DNA from: Antilocapra americana
Lineage: Eukaryota; Chordata; Mammalia; Artiodactyla; Antilocapridae
Assembly (NCBI GenBank): GCA_007570785.1
Contig: ML660774.1
Location: 6,415,404-6,479,403, forward strand
Direction of reading: 5' to 3'
DNA length: 64,000 nucleotides
A program made the translations under genes and the position numbers. The notes under the pieces are model-generated. The model saw only the letters and a list, made by a program, of their open reading frames with translations. It ran no database searches and was not told the DNA's origin. Shown piece after piece: positions 13,836 through 25,936 of the stretch. Position 1 is the stretch's first letter; every line of letters begins with the position of its first letter.

Positions 13836-16303
13836 GGGATGCGAGGACCTAGCTACCCACAGCTGCAGCGGCAGCGAGGCTGGGCCCTGGCGCAGGACCC
13901 TAGCGCGTCTGAGACCGACGTTCATCCTACTGGGATCACCCCTGGCTTAAACGTGGTGCAGCCCCTTCCAGAAAGCAAGCTGCTACTCTGAGAGAGGTCC
14001 CTGGGGGCGTTTTCAAAGTGAATGAAAAAAGGCCTCTAAGGATTTTGCCAAACCCACCTAGGATGTGGAGCCCTATCAAATCTCCCTTCTCTTACCAGAA
14101 GGAGGTATCATAGTCCAGAATGGCAGAGGTTGTGTCCAGGCTAGAACCTCCAGGCCACCTGCAGATGTTTAGGGACCCGGTGTCCTAACACCCTGGCCTT
14201 CCCGAGCTCTCCATCTCACCCCCATCTGCTTCAGATGCTAACAGAAGAGTCGAGAAGCTCTGTGTCCACAAGAAGGCAGGCGGCTAGTATCTGAACCGGG
14301 CGTCAGCTGCAAGGTGGCACTTGCCGTGGGCGCTCGCCATCTACCTCTGCAAGAATTAAATCATGTGCTCCTGCTGACCTCCAACACCCCCTGAAGGGCC
14401 GAGAGAGGAGAGCAGAAGTGAGGCTCTCTGTGCTTGGCAGGTCAGGTTTCAGAGAGTTAGCATGCTCAGGAACTAATTTTATGAGCCCAATTCTTGTATC
14501 TCCTCATATCTAGAGAAGCACTAAAATCCTTCATGGTGACGACTGTTTCTCATGACTAGCAAAGCTTTGCGAGACTAGTAGAAACCTTCTGGAAAAAATA
14601 TGTGCTTGATTACATGTATTCCCCTTCACCAAAATCACATATATACTGACCTTTCCCCCCTGCCTCTTTGGCGCTGTCTCCCAGAGCTATCTGAGGCGCT
14701 GTCTCCAGTCTGCAGTCCTCATTTTGCCCCAATTATAACTGAACTGGCAACTCTCATATTGTGCATCTTTTTTCAGTCAACAGAGGCCAGGGGATGAGGG
14801 CGGTGAACTCAGGTGCCTCTGGAATGTCCCCTCCCGGAAGGGAGCGTGGCCTGCACTGCTAGACTCAGGTTCCGCCTGCCTTCTTTCTTTTCCTGTTTGG
14901 TTTGGCAGATCTGCAGAGCTCTCAGTGGGGCCTGAACCCTCACAGACAAATCTTTCTTTGTTAGAAGAGCCCTCCTCCCTGGTGAAATCACCTTTCTCCA
15001 GATACATAGGTCTGATCAAAGGGAAATACTTTAGTAACATGGAAAATCGTCACTCCTATAGTGTTGTGGGGGAAAAAAGGCATGTTCCAAAATAGTGTGT
15101 GATCTGATCTTGTTTTGTAAAACAAAACCAAACAAATACCACAAAAATACAAATATATACTCAAAGGAAAAAGATCAGAAGTATATGCGTCAAATTCTAC
15201 TTTTGGCTTATTGGATGATTGGTTATTTTAATTTTCTTCATTTTGTTTATCTGTTCTACAGTGATTTCAACATGGTTTTTTCCTAATGAAAAAAGAAATG
15301 ACAAATTTTATAAAAACAAAACAAAACAGTGTCAGAGGCCCAAAGGGAAGAGAGTCCATGTGTAGGCACACCTGTTAATACTATACCAGTATACCCACTA
15401 GAAGCACCCGTGTAGATTCCTGGAGACACCATCTTGTAGAAGATACAGATCTCCTGTTTCGTGGCCCCTCAAGGAAGAGGCAGATGAACCCCCACTACTA
15501 TTACAACCATGATGCTTTCCTCTTACCCGGAAGATTCCTCAGGATGCTGCTGACTCTGATCTGTTGCTTGGCAACATGTTCATTGAATTGGTTCTCTTCC
15601 AATTTCCAATCCTCTATGGCCGGGGGAATTCTCTGTCGTGTCTCAGCTTTTGGATTGTAGGAGGCAGGTCTCGATTTAGGTCTCTGACCTCGGGGACGAT
15701 GTCAAAGGGACCCAAAGAGCGGCAAAGTGTTAACTAAATGGGACCGAATAGCTTCCTTCTTGCCATAGCATCCTAAAGGGCCTTCCAGCAGAACCACAAG
15801 AATATAAGTGCCCAAAAGACAGGTTTTATTCCCTGATCTGTCTCTCACTCCTAGAACTATTCCTGACATATTAGAAGGAACTGGTAAATATTGATATCAA
15901 TAAATATAGTGATAAACTATAGACTTACTCTTTGAAAATCCCTCAGGTGTTCAGATTTCTCTTTCCTTTACCTTCTTAGTTCTTGTCCTTTCTCCCTCTT
16001 CTTTTCTTCTCACTTTCACAGTCTCTCAGGAGAACTCCTTCCTTACCCACCCCATGCCCATTTGTCATTTGCTCACTATCAATCCAGTTATTTACTAAAA
16101 ATGACAACAAAATCCACAGGCCACAGCTGTTGTCTGACCCCTTGAAACTTCCAAGTCCCACCCAACAAAGTCTTGAGACACAGGAAAGCCAAACCTCAAG
16201 CGATTCCAACTGTGCCCTTTATTCTTATTTCCAGCTCCTTATAAACGTGACGGTGACTGGAACGCTGGTATCCCCACACTAGGGATGCCAATGATTTTTT
16301 GCC
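13836..16303. other. Intergenic, no recognised gene
   Basis: Mostly unique sequence with an A-rich stretch at 15110-15170. No exon, RNA gene or young repeat is recognisable. Confidence 0.5.
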
Positions 16304-16319
16304 AAAATGTGAGAAGGAG

Positions 16320-16456
16320 GGACCTCCCTGGCGGTCCAGTGACTAAGCTCCCAGAGGGAGCAGAGGGTCTGGGTTTGATTCCTGGTCAGGGAACTGGATC
16401 TCACTTGCTGCTGCTAACACCCAAGGCAGGCAAATAAGTAAATAAATACTATTTTT
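16320..16456 (+). mobile_element. tRNA-Glu-type (CHR-like) SINE
   Basis: It starts with GACCTCCCTGGCGGTCCAGTG, contains GGTTTGATTCCTGGTCAGGG (B-box-like) and ends in AAATAAGTAAATAAATA. A perfect 16-base target-site duplication, AAAATGTGAGAAGGAG, occurs at 16304-16319 and 16457-16472. Confidence 0.95.
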
Positions 16457-16914
16457 AAAATGTGAGAAGGAGAAGCTGTATCAGACACTGCAGCCCAAGG
16501 GCCAGTGTAATTTGTGTAATTCGGAAGCCACAGACACTGGACCCTGTTTCCCTTTGCAAAATCCCCTTGTCTCTCTCCAAGCTATGTTTCTGTGTCCTGA
16601 TCCCCAGTGAAAGCTCTAGAAAATGTTATCTCTGGGGAAGAGGCAGGGAGGTGAGACTCATCTGCAAAGGTAAATAAAATATGATGCCGGTTATAATGAT
16701 ATTTTGATTTTTTTTTGAAATTTCTTCGTAAACTCTGTATGGCATTTTCATCATCATAAAAACAAGAATGGAGTCACCTGCCCAAGGATTAAATAAAGCA
16801 GAACAGTCTTAGGAGGAGCTGGACCAAGGCCCCTGCAAATGTCACTCACGCTCCCTCCTGCTGCCTGCTATTCTTGTGCTTGTGTATTCAGGACTCTGAT
16901 TTGTAAGAAAACTC

Positions 16915-17141
16915 TGTGCGTGACTGCTAAGTTGCTTCAGTTGCGTTCGACTGTTTGCATCCCCCTGGACTGTAGCCCGCCAGGCTCCTCTGTTCATGGG
17001 ATTCTCCAGACAAGAACACTGGAGTGGGCTGCCATGCCCTCTTCCAGGAGATCTTCCCAACCCAGGGATTAAAGCTGCGTTTCTTATTTCTCCTGCATTG
17101 GCAGGCAGGTTCTTTTACCACTAGTGCCACCTGGGAAGCCC
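16915..17141 (-). mobile_element. Bov-tA SINE
   Basis: An antisense copy with GTAGCCCGCCAGGCTCCTCT and the head complement GTGCCACCTGGGAAGCCC. It carries a short extra TTTCTTATTTC-type insertion in the head region. Confidence 0.92.
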
Positions 17142-18211
17142 AAGATAATTGTATTTCCTGCATTTAGAGTCCTGGTCTCCTTCCTACTGATGTAAAAAAT
17201 GGGAAGAGGTGTGGCTAGGCTGCCATGTTGCCCAGCTGTGCCCACACTGAATTTTGTGACTGGTGGGTCCTAGAGCTATGCACCGTGAATGCTCTAGAAG
17301 GAGAAAGGCTGGGGCCGGTGAGTGTGAGCATCACTCTGGGACATCCCGCTGGCCTGTGCCATTTCTCTATCTCAGTGAAAGTTCTCTGCAAGATTTTGCT
17401 AACTTACATTCTTTGCAGCAAAAATAGAGGGATTTAAATTTTTTTCTCATCGAAATCAAGGCATCAGGATGTGAGTCATGGATACATAGAAACAGAATTT
17501 TTCACTCTCTGATATTTCCCTCTTGGAAACTCTAAAGAGGCACGCTTGTTGACAGCACATATTGATCCTTCATTCTGATTTCTAGAGAACCTGGGCTAAG
17601 ATAAGTTTATTCCAGAATACCTTTTCATTTAAATGAAAAATTTTCTTTGTAAAATTTTCGCCCAGACCATTCATTTTCTTAGTTTTACTATATTATTTTT
17701 AGTAGCATTACACATGCAGAGCAGAAAACTCAGAAAAGGCAGAAAAATATGAAGAACTTATAATCTCATTACCTAGTGATCAAGACCTTGAACATCTTGG
17801 AGAATTTATTTCCAGTGTTTATTCTCTACATCAGGGGGTTATTTTCTTACTCATCTTTCCCCAAAGCAGCCAGACCTATTATTTTCAAACTATCTTTTAT
17901 GCTTGGCAGCAGATCCATTTGCAGATTTTCACATGGGCAGCTTCAGCTGGAATAGTATAAAGTCACAAGGGTATTCTTAGAAATTAATGGACATTCCTAA
18001 AGTACCTAACATGCTTTAAACATGCTAGTCATAGGTAGATTTTTCTAAACCCATGTAAACTCATCTTCTTTTCCCTTCACTTGCAGTGGCGCTAATAATA
18101 AGCTCTCACAAGGATGCTCTGAGAACAATAAGGCATGGAGGAGGGCTGAGGTTGAATCACTATAAATAGGAATAGTCATGAGAGTCAGTGGGGAGATGCT
18201 AGGCACTTAAA

Positions 18212-18352
18212 TGTGTGTGTGCTTAGTCACTCAGTCGTGTGTGACCCTTCGCAATCCCACCAACTATAGCAATTTTGTCTGCCAGGGGATCTTCCCAACC
18301 AGGTTTCTTGCATTGCAGGTGCTCTTTACTGTCTGAGCCACCAGGGAAGCCC
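18212..18352 (-). mobile_element. Bov-tA SINE, internally deleted
   Basis: The copy retains the TCAGTCGTGTGTGACCCTTC end and the GAGCCACCAGGGAAGCCC head but lacks most of the GTCCATGGGATTC body. It is flanked by AGGCACTTAAA (18201-18211) and AGACACTTAAA (18353-18363). Confidence 0.9.
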
Positions 18353-18363
18353 AGACACTTAAA

Positions 18364-20274
18364 GTGGTGATACCAAAATAAAGAATATTCACTCTGGTTT
18401 ATTGGAAGTTATGCTAGTGTTTTGGGAGACTATGATGTCATTATTAATAACAGACTTTATGATCAGCTGATTCTGACTTTTCTCTTGATATGTTGTGTGA
18501 CACATGAGTATTATTTAACATTTTTAAGTCCCAGTTTTCTCATCTGAAGCATGAGAAGAATAATAGATATCTTGCAGAATTGCTCACTTCTTCAACTAGT
18601 ATCTGCTCAATGCCAGTTCTTCAACAAATATGTATGCTGTACTGTGCTAATCTTTGGGGCACATTAAAGGTTACATGCATTTGCAAGAAATAATGCAGAA
18701 AGATCTTGTGTACCCTTTACCAGTGTCCCTAGAGGTTTACCTTTGGTAAGCCTAAAGTACAATGTCACACCAGGACTTTGACATTTTTGCGCTTCACCAA
18801 TCTCATTCAGATTTCCCCAGCTACAATGACCTCAAAATAAAAAGTTTAAGTTAAAAAGTGCCCTGCTCAGAGCTCACCAATGTTTTAAAATCAAATAGGG
18901 GAAATTTGAATGATGAAGATGGTAATCCTGGTGACAGTGGTGATTATGATACTAATTACCATTTGCTGAGCATCGCTGCAAATTCCAAGAGGACTGAGGA
19001 GTATTTGTACCCTAAAGATCAACAAATATTACATGTCAAGTTGGTTTCTGAGTTTTGTTTGTTTGCTTTGGTGGTTTTTTTTAATGTTTTAAACTTTTTT
19101 GAGAGCTGGCTCCTACACCCTCAGAACTCCCTTTTCTCTCTCCTTAGAGAAATTCCCTTAGAATTGCTAATCTATAAAGGCTGTGTGGATAGTGGTGGTT
19201 TGGTCCTACCCAAACCACCAGAGTAAACTGTGTCACCTAATTTTATCGAAAATACTGTTTGAGGATTGTTTAAATGTTGCTATCCTATTGTGCCAATGGG
19301 GATTTGGAAATATTTATAAATACAAATATTTATATTGCCCTGACTATTGCCCTGACTGAAAGCCCCCAGAAATAATATTATTGGGGATAACAATCTCCAT
19401 GTCTTTATAACACAGTAATAATGTTATAATATCTTTATGGAAGCACTGTACAGTCTACAGAGTTTTCAAGTAATCTCCTTAGGAGAAAGATGGAGCAAAG
19501 ATAATTTCATTTTGTAGGTGACAGAACAGGCCTACCAAAGTCAAATGATTTATTCATTTGCAGGTGACATGTGGCAGAGCTGGAATTTGAACTTGGGTTT
19601 TCTAACAAAAAACCTGGGGATTTGTATTAAAGTGCAAATACATTTGCTAAAAATGCTTAAGTTGAGCTGATATGTGGTCAAAATCCAGGGCAGTATTCAG
19701 ATCATTGGCCTCTCATGAACTAAATATCCAAATGTTTGGCCGAATTGCTTAACTAGTCATCCTTGCATGGAAACATCTCGTGCTAGTGTGCCCACTTCTG
19801 GAAACTGTACCGCACTCTCCTGGACACTCAAGCTTAAAAGGAAAAGTGGGGCAAAGAGGTGTCCCCTGCCGAAACAACATGTGTGATTCAGGAATGCCAG
19901 AATGTTGTATTCTGCTTCCCTCATGCCCTCCACACAAATTCCTTCTGGTTCACTGGTGCCTGAAATTCCATAATTTATTGCTTTGGCATAAAGCCAGCAG
20001 GAGAAAAGAAGAGACATAAATTTTTTTGTTTTCTAGAGCTGACTATGTGACTATTCTTATTTATTCTCCACATCGATCTTATGCATTATCCTCTTTTATA
20101 AGAGAAAGAACTGAGGCTCAGAGAAGTTGAGTAATTTTTTCAGGGTCACAAAGCAGGTAAATAGAAGAGATTGAAACCGAACCCGAAGCAGGGTTAACTC
20201 TAACAGCAATAACTTATCTGCTATTCTAGGCTAATACTGTGCTAACATTTATGCTCTACTACTGTGTGAAAGTA
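18364..20274. other. Intergenic with diverged MIR/L1-like pieces
   Basis: A MIR-like core is visible near 20040-20165 (GAACTGAGGCTCAGAGAAG, then GGGTCACAAAGCAGG), and another MIR-like fragment near 19490-19610. The sequence around 18660-18850 resembles an old L1M 3' fragment. No exon is seen. Confidence 0.45.
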
Positions 20275-20403
20275 GAGAAGGAAATGATAACCCACTCCAG
20301 TATTCTTGCCTAGAAAATTCCATGGATGGAGGAGTCCAGTGGGTGTACAGTCCATGGGGTAGCAAAGAGTCAGACACGACTGAGCAACTTCACTTTCACT
20401 TTC
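20275..20403 (+). mobile_element. BOV-A2 SINE
   Basis: It contains CCCACTCCAGTATTCTTGCC and GCAAAGAGTCAGACACGACT and ends in the characteristic TTCACTTTCACTTTCACT tail. There is an imperfect duplication ACTGTGTGAAAGTA / ACTGTATGAAGTA on the flanks. Confidence 0.9.
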
Positions 20404-20496
20404 ACTGTATGAAGTACTACACTCACCAAACAGCATTTATTTCAAAAGCAACAGACTCTGAATTCATGGAATGAACCAGGGAGAAGAAGACCTTAT

Positions 20497-20960
20497 TTTA
20501 GTTTTCTGGGGCTGTCAAAACTAAGTGCTACAAACCTAGTGGCTTTAAACTATGGAAGTTTATTATAGTCCCAGCCTTAGAGCTTCCAGCAGCTCTAGAG
20601 GCTGGAAGACTGTGGTCAAGGTGTCAGCAGGACCATACGCTCTCAAAATGCTCCAAGGACCCTGCCTCATCTCCTCTGAGCTTCTGCTCGTCGCTGGCAA
20701 TTCTTGGGACTCCTTCACGTGTGACAGCAGAATGCCAGCCTCAGTCTTGTCTTCATGTGGTCCTCTTTCCTCCAAGCCTTTGTTTCCAAATTCCCCTCTT
20801 CTTATAAGGATAGCCGTCATGGGGTTAGTCACCCCAATCCAGCAGAATCTCATCTCAACCTGGTTAGATCTGCAAAAATTCTGTTTCAAAATAAGGTCAC
20901 ATTTACAGATTTTGGGTGATAGACATTTCGGGGAGACATGACTTAACCCAGTATAGACCT
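20497..20960 (-). repeat. MLT1-like MaLR LTR
   Basis: Blocks in the order expected for an antisense MaLR-type LTR include TTTCTGGGGCTGTCAAAACT, AAGGTGTCAGCAGGACC, CCCCTCTTCTTATAAGGATA and AAAATAAGGTCACATTTACA. It is an old, solo, non-coding retroviral-type LTR; the frames across it on both strands are not genes. Confidence 0.72.
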
Positions 20961-21371
20961 CAACTTGTCCGTATCTCTTGACGACTTGCTCTAGGTAGCC
21001 AAGAAATCATTTTTCTTTAACCACTTTGGACAAAATATTTCCAAACATTTAAACTTCAAATCTATTGATTCCAGTTGTATTTTTTCGAAAGATGTAGGCC
21101 ATTCACTGTCACAAAGGTCTGTGATGGGGTTGGAAGCATGGCTGAGCTCTCTGACCCTTGGGTTGACCGTTTCAAACTTACTCATTTTCTTTGTCTTTTT
21201 CGTTATTGCTTGTCATTTCTTATTGATGTTAGCGTTTGTGTTTGTGTAAACCCTCTTTCACTTTTAATTTCTGTGAGTTGGAAAACCAGAACTCCAAGTT
21301 TGCTATAAATGTAAAATTTAGCCTTACACAGACTTAAAAATCAACCAAGGGGCTTCTCTCTCTCTCTTTTT

Positions 21372-21485
21372 AAACATTTTATTTTATATTAGGAGTATAT
21401 CTGATTAACAATGTTGTGACAGTTTCAGGTGCACAGCAAAGTGACCCAGCCAGGCACATATATGTGTCCATTCTCCCCCAAACTC
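21372..21485. repeat. L1-like fragment
   Basis: The sequence ATTAGGAGTATATCTGATTA followed by CAATGTTGTGACAGTTTCAGG and a GTGCACAGCAAAGTGA block matches a common artiodactyl L1 3'-region pattern. Confidence 0.5.
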
Positions 21486-22739
21486 CCCTCCCATCCAGGC
21501 TGCCAAAGGGCTTCTCTTGAAATCATGTTGCAAGCAGCATACACAGAACTGAGACAAGATTCTAAAGGTTTACTGACTTGGAACTTGTTGAGAAAGCTTG
21601 AACTCAGCAAGATAGCATCACACCTCATTTGAAGAAGGCTAGAAACAATCCTGTATATTGGTATTTTATTCCTTATGATAAGGAAACCGCTAATAACATT
21701 TCAGTCTTGCAGCTAAGGGTGAAGTCCATGTTTCAGCCATCTGGATGCCTCACCTTTGCATGTTGTCCCTGTGCTGCTGGCTCTTTTTTTCTGCAGTAAA
21801 TCTTTCCTTTTTATTTAAGGCTTGTATCGCTAATCACAACTATAGGCCCTTGTTCAAAGCAAGGTCTTGAAATATGCAAGTTTCGTTAAGTGATTTCTTT
21901 CGAGGAATTTGCTTCCCTTCGACATACTCCACAAGATGCGGGCTGCCTGCAGGTTAACAGGAATGGTTACATGAGACTCTGTCTATCCCTCTGTCTCTAA
22001 TCCAAACACTGTCTTCCCAGGGTCTGTCATCTCCACCCCTTTCCTGCTTTCCTGATTCTAACTTATGCATTTGCGGTATATCTGGATGGTAGCTGAGTGA
22101 GGCGTTGCTGTGTTTACTTAGTCTGATAATGTGTAGAAGCTTAAGTGGTAAAGGAATGTACAGTTCTTATATTACTGAGCCTTGTACACTCAAGTCCATT
22201 AACCTCCGGCCCCTCTCCTGCCGGAATTCAACAAAGAAGAAATCAAAAGTTGAACTCCAGGGTAGGAGGAAATTGACTGTATAAATGCAGATTCTTGTAG
22301 GTATAAAATGAAGGCTCAGAGGCTGACGCCATTGGGTCCAGCAATCATTTCTTCTGAGAAGAGGGTCTGTAGACTGTTTTCATTGAGCAAGTTTTAGACA
22401 TTTTGCCACTAAATCCATTTTTGCGGGTGTTGGTCTGGCTCTGGGTAAAACCATGATCAAGGCCAAGTTTCAGTTGTTACCTTCACAGCTGCCATCAGAC
22501 TCCTCCCCATTCGCCAGTCCCGTCTCTGATCCAGTCCCCACGCTGCTCTCGCCCCCTTAGACTTCCCCTTGTTTTCCAGATCCCCCTAGTTCTCAAAGCT
22601 TAGGCCTGTCACAGATTCTGTTCCCTCCAGCCAGATCTATACACTGACACAACCCAGAATCCAGGAATGTTCAAGCCGAAGGAATTTCAGAGATAAATTC
22701 GATGGATTAATTTAGTTAAGCATAGGATAGGGGATACAT
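21486..22739. other. Intergenic, no recognised feature
   Basis: Unique sequence with no repeat or exon that I can support. Confidence 0.5.
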
Positions 22740-23477
22740 AAGCATATCTCATTTTATTGTGCTTCCCTTAATTGCGTTAGCAGATATTGGTTTGTTTTCT
22801 TTTTTAAAAAGATGGAAGGAATGTGGCAACTCAACGCCGAGCGAGTCTATCGACACCATTTTTCCAACAGCATTTGCTCACTTCATATCTTGTGTCATAG
22901 TTTGTTAATTCTCACAATATCTCGAGCTTTCCATTATTAATGTTTATTATTGTGACCTGTGATCAGCCATCTTTGATGTTGTTACTGCAAAATGATCATG
23001 CCTTGCTAAAGGCTCAGATGATGGTTAGCATTTTTTTTGGTACTCTTTAGTTAAGAGACATGAATTTTTTTTTTTAAAGACATAGTGCTGTAGCACACTC
23101 AGTAAACTAGTGTGTCTGTGTGTGTGTGTGGTCAGCCATATCTGACTCTTTGCAACCCTGTGGACTGCAGCCTGTTAGGCTCCTCTGTCCATGGAATTTC
23201 CCAGGCAAGAATACTGGAGTAGGATGCCATTTCCTCCTGCAGGGAGTCTTCCCAACCCAGGGATTGAACCCACACCTCCTGTGTCTCCTGCTTTGCAGAC
23301 GGATTCTTTATTGCTTGAGCCATCAAGGGAAGCACTTAATAGACTGGAGTGTGGTATAAATAAAACTTTTATATATGCTGGGAAACCAAAACAATTTATG
23401 TGACTTGCTTTACTGCAATATTCGCTTTACTGCAGTGGTCTGGAGTCAATTCTGCAATATCTCTAAAGTATGCCTGT
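22740..23477. mobile_element. Tigger-type DNA transposon remnant
   Basis: The left end (CATATCTCATTTTATTGTGC) and right end (CAATATCTCTAAAGTATGCC) are related inverted termini of Tigger1-like elements. Between them are family blocks such as GATCATGCCTTGCTAAAGGC and CTCAGATGATGGTTAGCA. The transposase region is deleted, and a Bov-tA lies inside it at 23108-23335. Confidence 0.8.
23108..23335 (-). mobile_element. Bov-tA SINE nested in Tigger
   Basis: An antisense Bov-tA (GGACTGCAGCCTGTTAGGCT, CAAGAATACTGGAGTAGG) preceded by a short TG run. It divides the Tigger remnant into two parts, so it is the younger insertion. Confidence 0.92.
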
Positions 23478-23480
23478 GTC

Positions 23481-23483
<3 letters not shown>

Positions 23484-23516
<33 letters not shown>
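23484..23516. repeat. CA microsatellite
   Basis: An uninterrupted CA run of about 16 units directly after the Tigger right end. Confidence 0.95.
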
Positions 23517-23519
<3 letters not shown>

Positions 23520-24136
23520 CATACACTGAGACACCATATAGGTATAATATAGTACAGAAGTGGTATGCAGGGGTCCTCCCAATTACTCCATATCAAGGGT
23601 TTACTCCCTCAAAAGACCTGCTTGGTAAATGATAACACAGCTCAAACAAGCTTATCTCTGGTTCAGTGAGTCAAACCCAAGACATAGCATTATACTGACT
23701 AGGAGGGATGAGTGGACCATTATCTTCCTTGGGAATTTTTGTTGTGAGAGTTCACTCACTATTGATGAGAATACAAACCTCTACAAAATCTTGGAATTCA
23801 GTAATACTTTGTATTTAGAAATTTTATTTTGAAATAATGAGATAATCACATCTCTTGCAACTGCAAGGGATGCATCTAGCACTTTAGATTCAGGTGATCA
23901 TTTCACAGAGCCTTACCTACTGTAGGGTGTGTTCCATACACAATGCTTGATGGATAGACCGATAAAATAGCTATCATTTGTGCCTTGCGAATGGTCTCTT
24001 GAAGGAAGCAGTTTTGAAAATTACTGGGCCCAGGGATAGAATGTCAGTTTTCCAGGTTATTCAGTGGTTTTGTGTTTGTGTCTTATGCGTTTCTTATTTT
24101 TAGAGTATTCTTATTTGGTCTTTATACATACAATAT

Positions 24137-24278
24137 GTTGTTGCTGATCAGTCACTCGTCGTGTCCGACTCTTTGTGACCCCATGGACTGCAGCATGCCA
24201 GGCTCCCCTGTGGTTCACCATCTCCCAGAGCTTGCTCAAACCAATGTCCACTGAGTCAGTGATGCCATTCAACCATGC
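24137..24278 (-). mobile_element. BovB LINE 3' end, very short insertion
   Basis: Only the last 140 or so bases of BovB are present, antisense (GTTGTTGCTGATCAGTCACT, then CTCAAACCAATGTCCACTGA). A perfect 10-base duplication CATACAATAT lies at 24127-24136 and 24279-24288, so it is a genuine truncated insertion and not a deletion remnant. Confidence 0.9.
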
Positions 24279-24288
24279 CATACAATAT

Positions 24289-25244
24289 ATACTTGGCTCA
24301 TTATGTCTTGCTGTTAATTAGTGAGCATGATGAAATCTACTTTGAGAAATGCTACAGCTTTCTTCGCAGACCTGGCCAGGAGTGAGGCATGAGCAGGCCA
24401 GTGCAGAGGCTGCATGGAGCTGAGGGGTGTGGGGTGGGAGCAGTGTCTTCCTGGGGTTGAGGCATCTCTGGTCCTGGACACCCTGTGGCTCCCGGATACA
24501 GTTCCCTCAGCACAAAAGGAGCAGAACTTCCTTTAGACCAAACTCACCCACAGTGAATTCTATCTATCACTCTTTCGTCTCCCTCTAGAATCCTGACAGG
24601 GGAAAATGCTGCCTCGGGGTTGCTGTGCTGCAAAGTACAACAGCCCACTCTCAGAAAACCATGAATATTTGGAGTTTGAAGTGGGTTGGGAACTTAAAAA
24701 GCTAAAAGCCTTAAAGAACTAAAGTTTGGGAACAAGTTAGCCAAGCCCTGCTTTCCTTAAAAGGCATCTGATACGCCTTGCATTAAAGCTGACTTTTTGC
24801 AAGAATTTCTGGAGGAGAAATTGTGGTTACTGATTTTCTTTTTTTCTCCCCTCTTTTAACATGATAAAGATTCACTCTGCCAGCTGAGCATGTAAGGTGG
24901 GGTGACAGCAGGTTACTTTCTCTGTGGGAGACAGAAGTGTTAGAGCGAGGCCCTCTGGGGGAGTTCTTGATGCTGGCTACAAGCTTTGACGAAGGCTTAA
25001 GCTGAAAGATACATCGAGTTTGAAATACATATTTTACAAGGGGAGGGCACAGGACTGTGTCCTGGATTCCGGCAGGCATGCACGGAGCATCCTGTCACGC
25101 AAGGCAGAGAGCGGGGTTGAACTCACGCCTCAGATCCCTTGCGAGCAGAGATCCTCTCACTCACCCTCAGGAGCAAAGTCACAGAACTCCTAAGACCTGT
25201 CCAGACGACAAGTCAGCTCTCTCAGTCTGGGGAGGGTGAAGAAT
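24289..25244. other. Intergenic, no recognised feature
   Basis: Unique sequence with no supported repeat or exon. Confidence 0.5.
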
Positions 25245-25378
25245 AATGCTACAGAGATAAAGAAAGGAAGAAAGAGAAGGAGGAAGATAGAGGAAGGAAA
25301 GGGAAGGAAGGAAAGAAGGAGGGGAAAGAAAAAGAAAGGAAGGAGGCAGAGAGAGACAGAGAAACAAAGAAAAGGAAA
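25245..25378 (+). repeat. Homopurine GGAA-rich tract
   Basis: About 130 bases of nearly pure purine on the plus strand, with units such as GGAAGGAAGGAAAGAAGGA. The minus-strand frame across it, rich in Ser, Leu and Pro, is an artefact of the composition. Confidence 0.92.
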
Positions 25379-25453
25379 TTCATTTGACTGTCATTTGCTG
25401 AGGTTTTAAAACTCTCTCCTTCATCATCTGATAGGAAAATCTGAGAGCAATTA

Positions 25454-25936
25454 TGTTGTAGGAAGAGGGGGGTCCCTCCTCTAGGGCCCCAAGAGTGGCC
25501 TCTTGTCTAACACTCAGAAAAGAATTGTCCAAGGAGACAAGTGCTGACAAAGCAAGAGACTTTATTGAAGAAGGCACCCGGGTGGAGAGCAGCAGGGTAA
25601 GGGAACCCAGAACTGCTCTGCCATGTGGCTTGCGGTCTCGGGTTTTATGGTGATGGGGTTAGTTTCCGGGTGGTCTTCGACCAATCATTCTGATCCAGAG
25701 TCCTTCCTGGTGGCGCATGCATTGCCCAGCCAAGATGGATGCCAGAGAGAGGGGTTCTGGGCGGTGGAAGGACACGCGGTGTCTCCTTTTGACCTTTCCC
25801 AAACTCTTCCGGTTGGTGGTGACTTATTAGTTCCCTGTTCCTTACCAGGACCTCCTGTCGTAAAACAACTCATGTAAATGGTTACTAGAGAGCCTGGCCA
25901 GGGTGAGCGGTTTCAGTCAGTGTGCTTCCCCTAACA
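25454..25936 (-). mobile_element. Solo endogenous retrovirus LTR
   Basis: Read on the minus strand the element begins TGTTAGGGGAAGC and ends CCTACAACA, the TG...CA ends of a retroviral LTR of 483 bases. It holds a TATA-like CATAAAACCC at about 25645-25654 and a poly(A) signal AATAAA at about 25560-25565, spaced as a U3-R-U5 layout requires. No primer-binding site follows and no polypurine tract precedes it, so it is a solo LTR without viral genes. Flanks ATTA (25450-25453) and ATTC (25937-25940) could be a 4-base duplication with one change. The family is not named. Confidence 0.8.

Noticed and set aside
20552..20941. 129-codon frame at 20552 and 108-codon antisense frame
   Set aside because: Both lie within an MLT1-like LTR and have no protein character of their own.
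25179..25367. Minus-strand Ser/Leu/Pro-rich small protein
   Set aside because: It is the translation of the homopurine tract.
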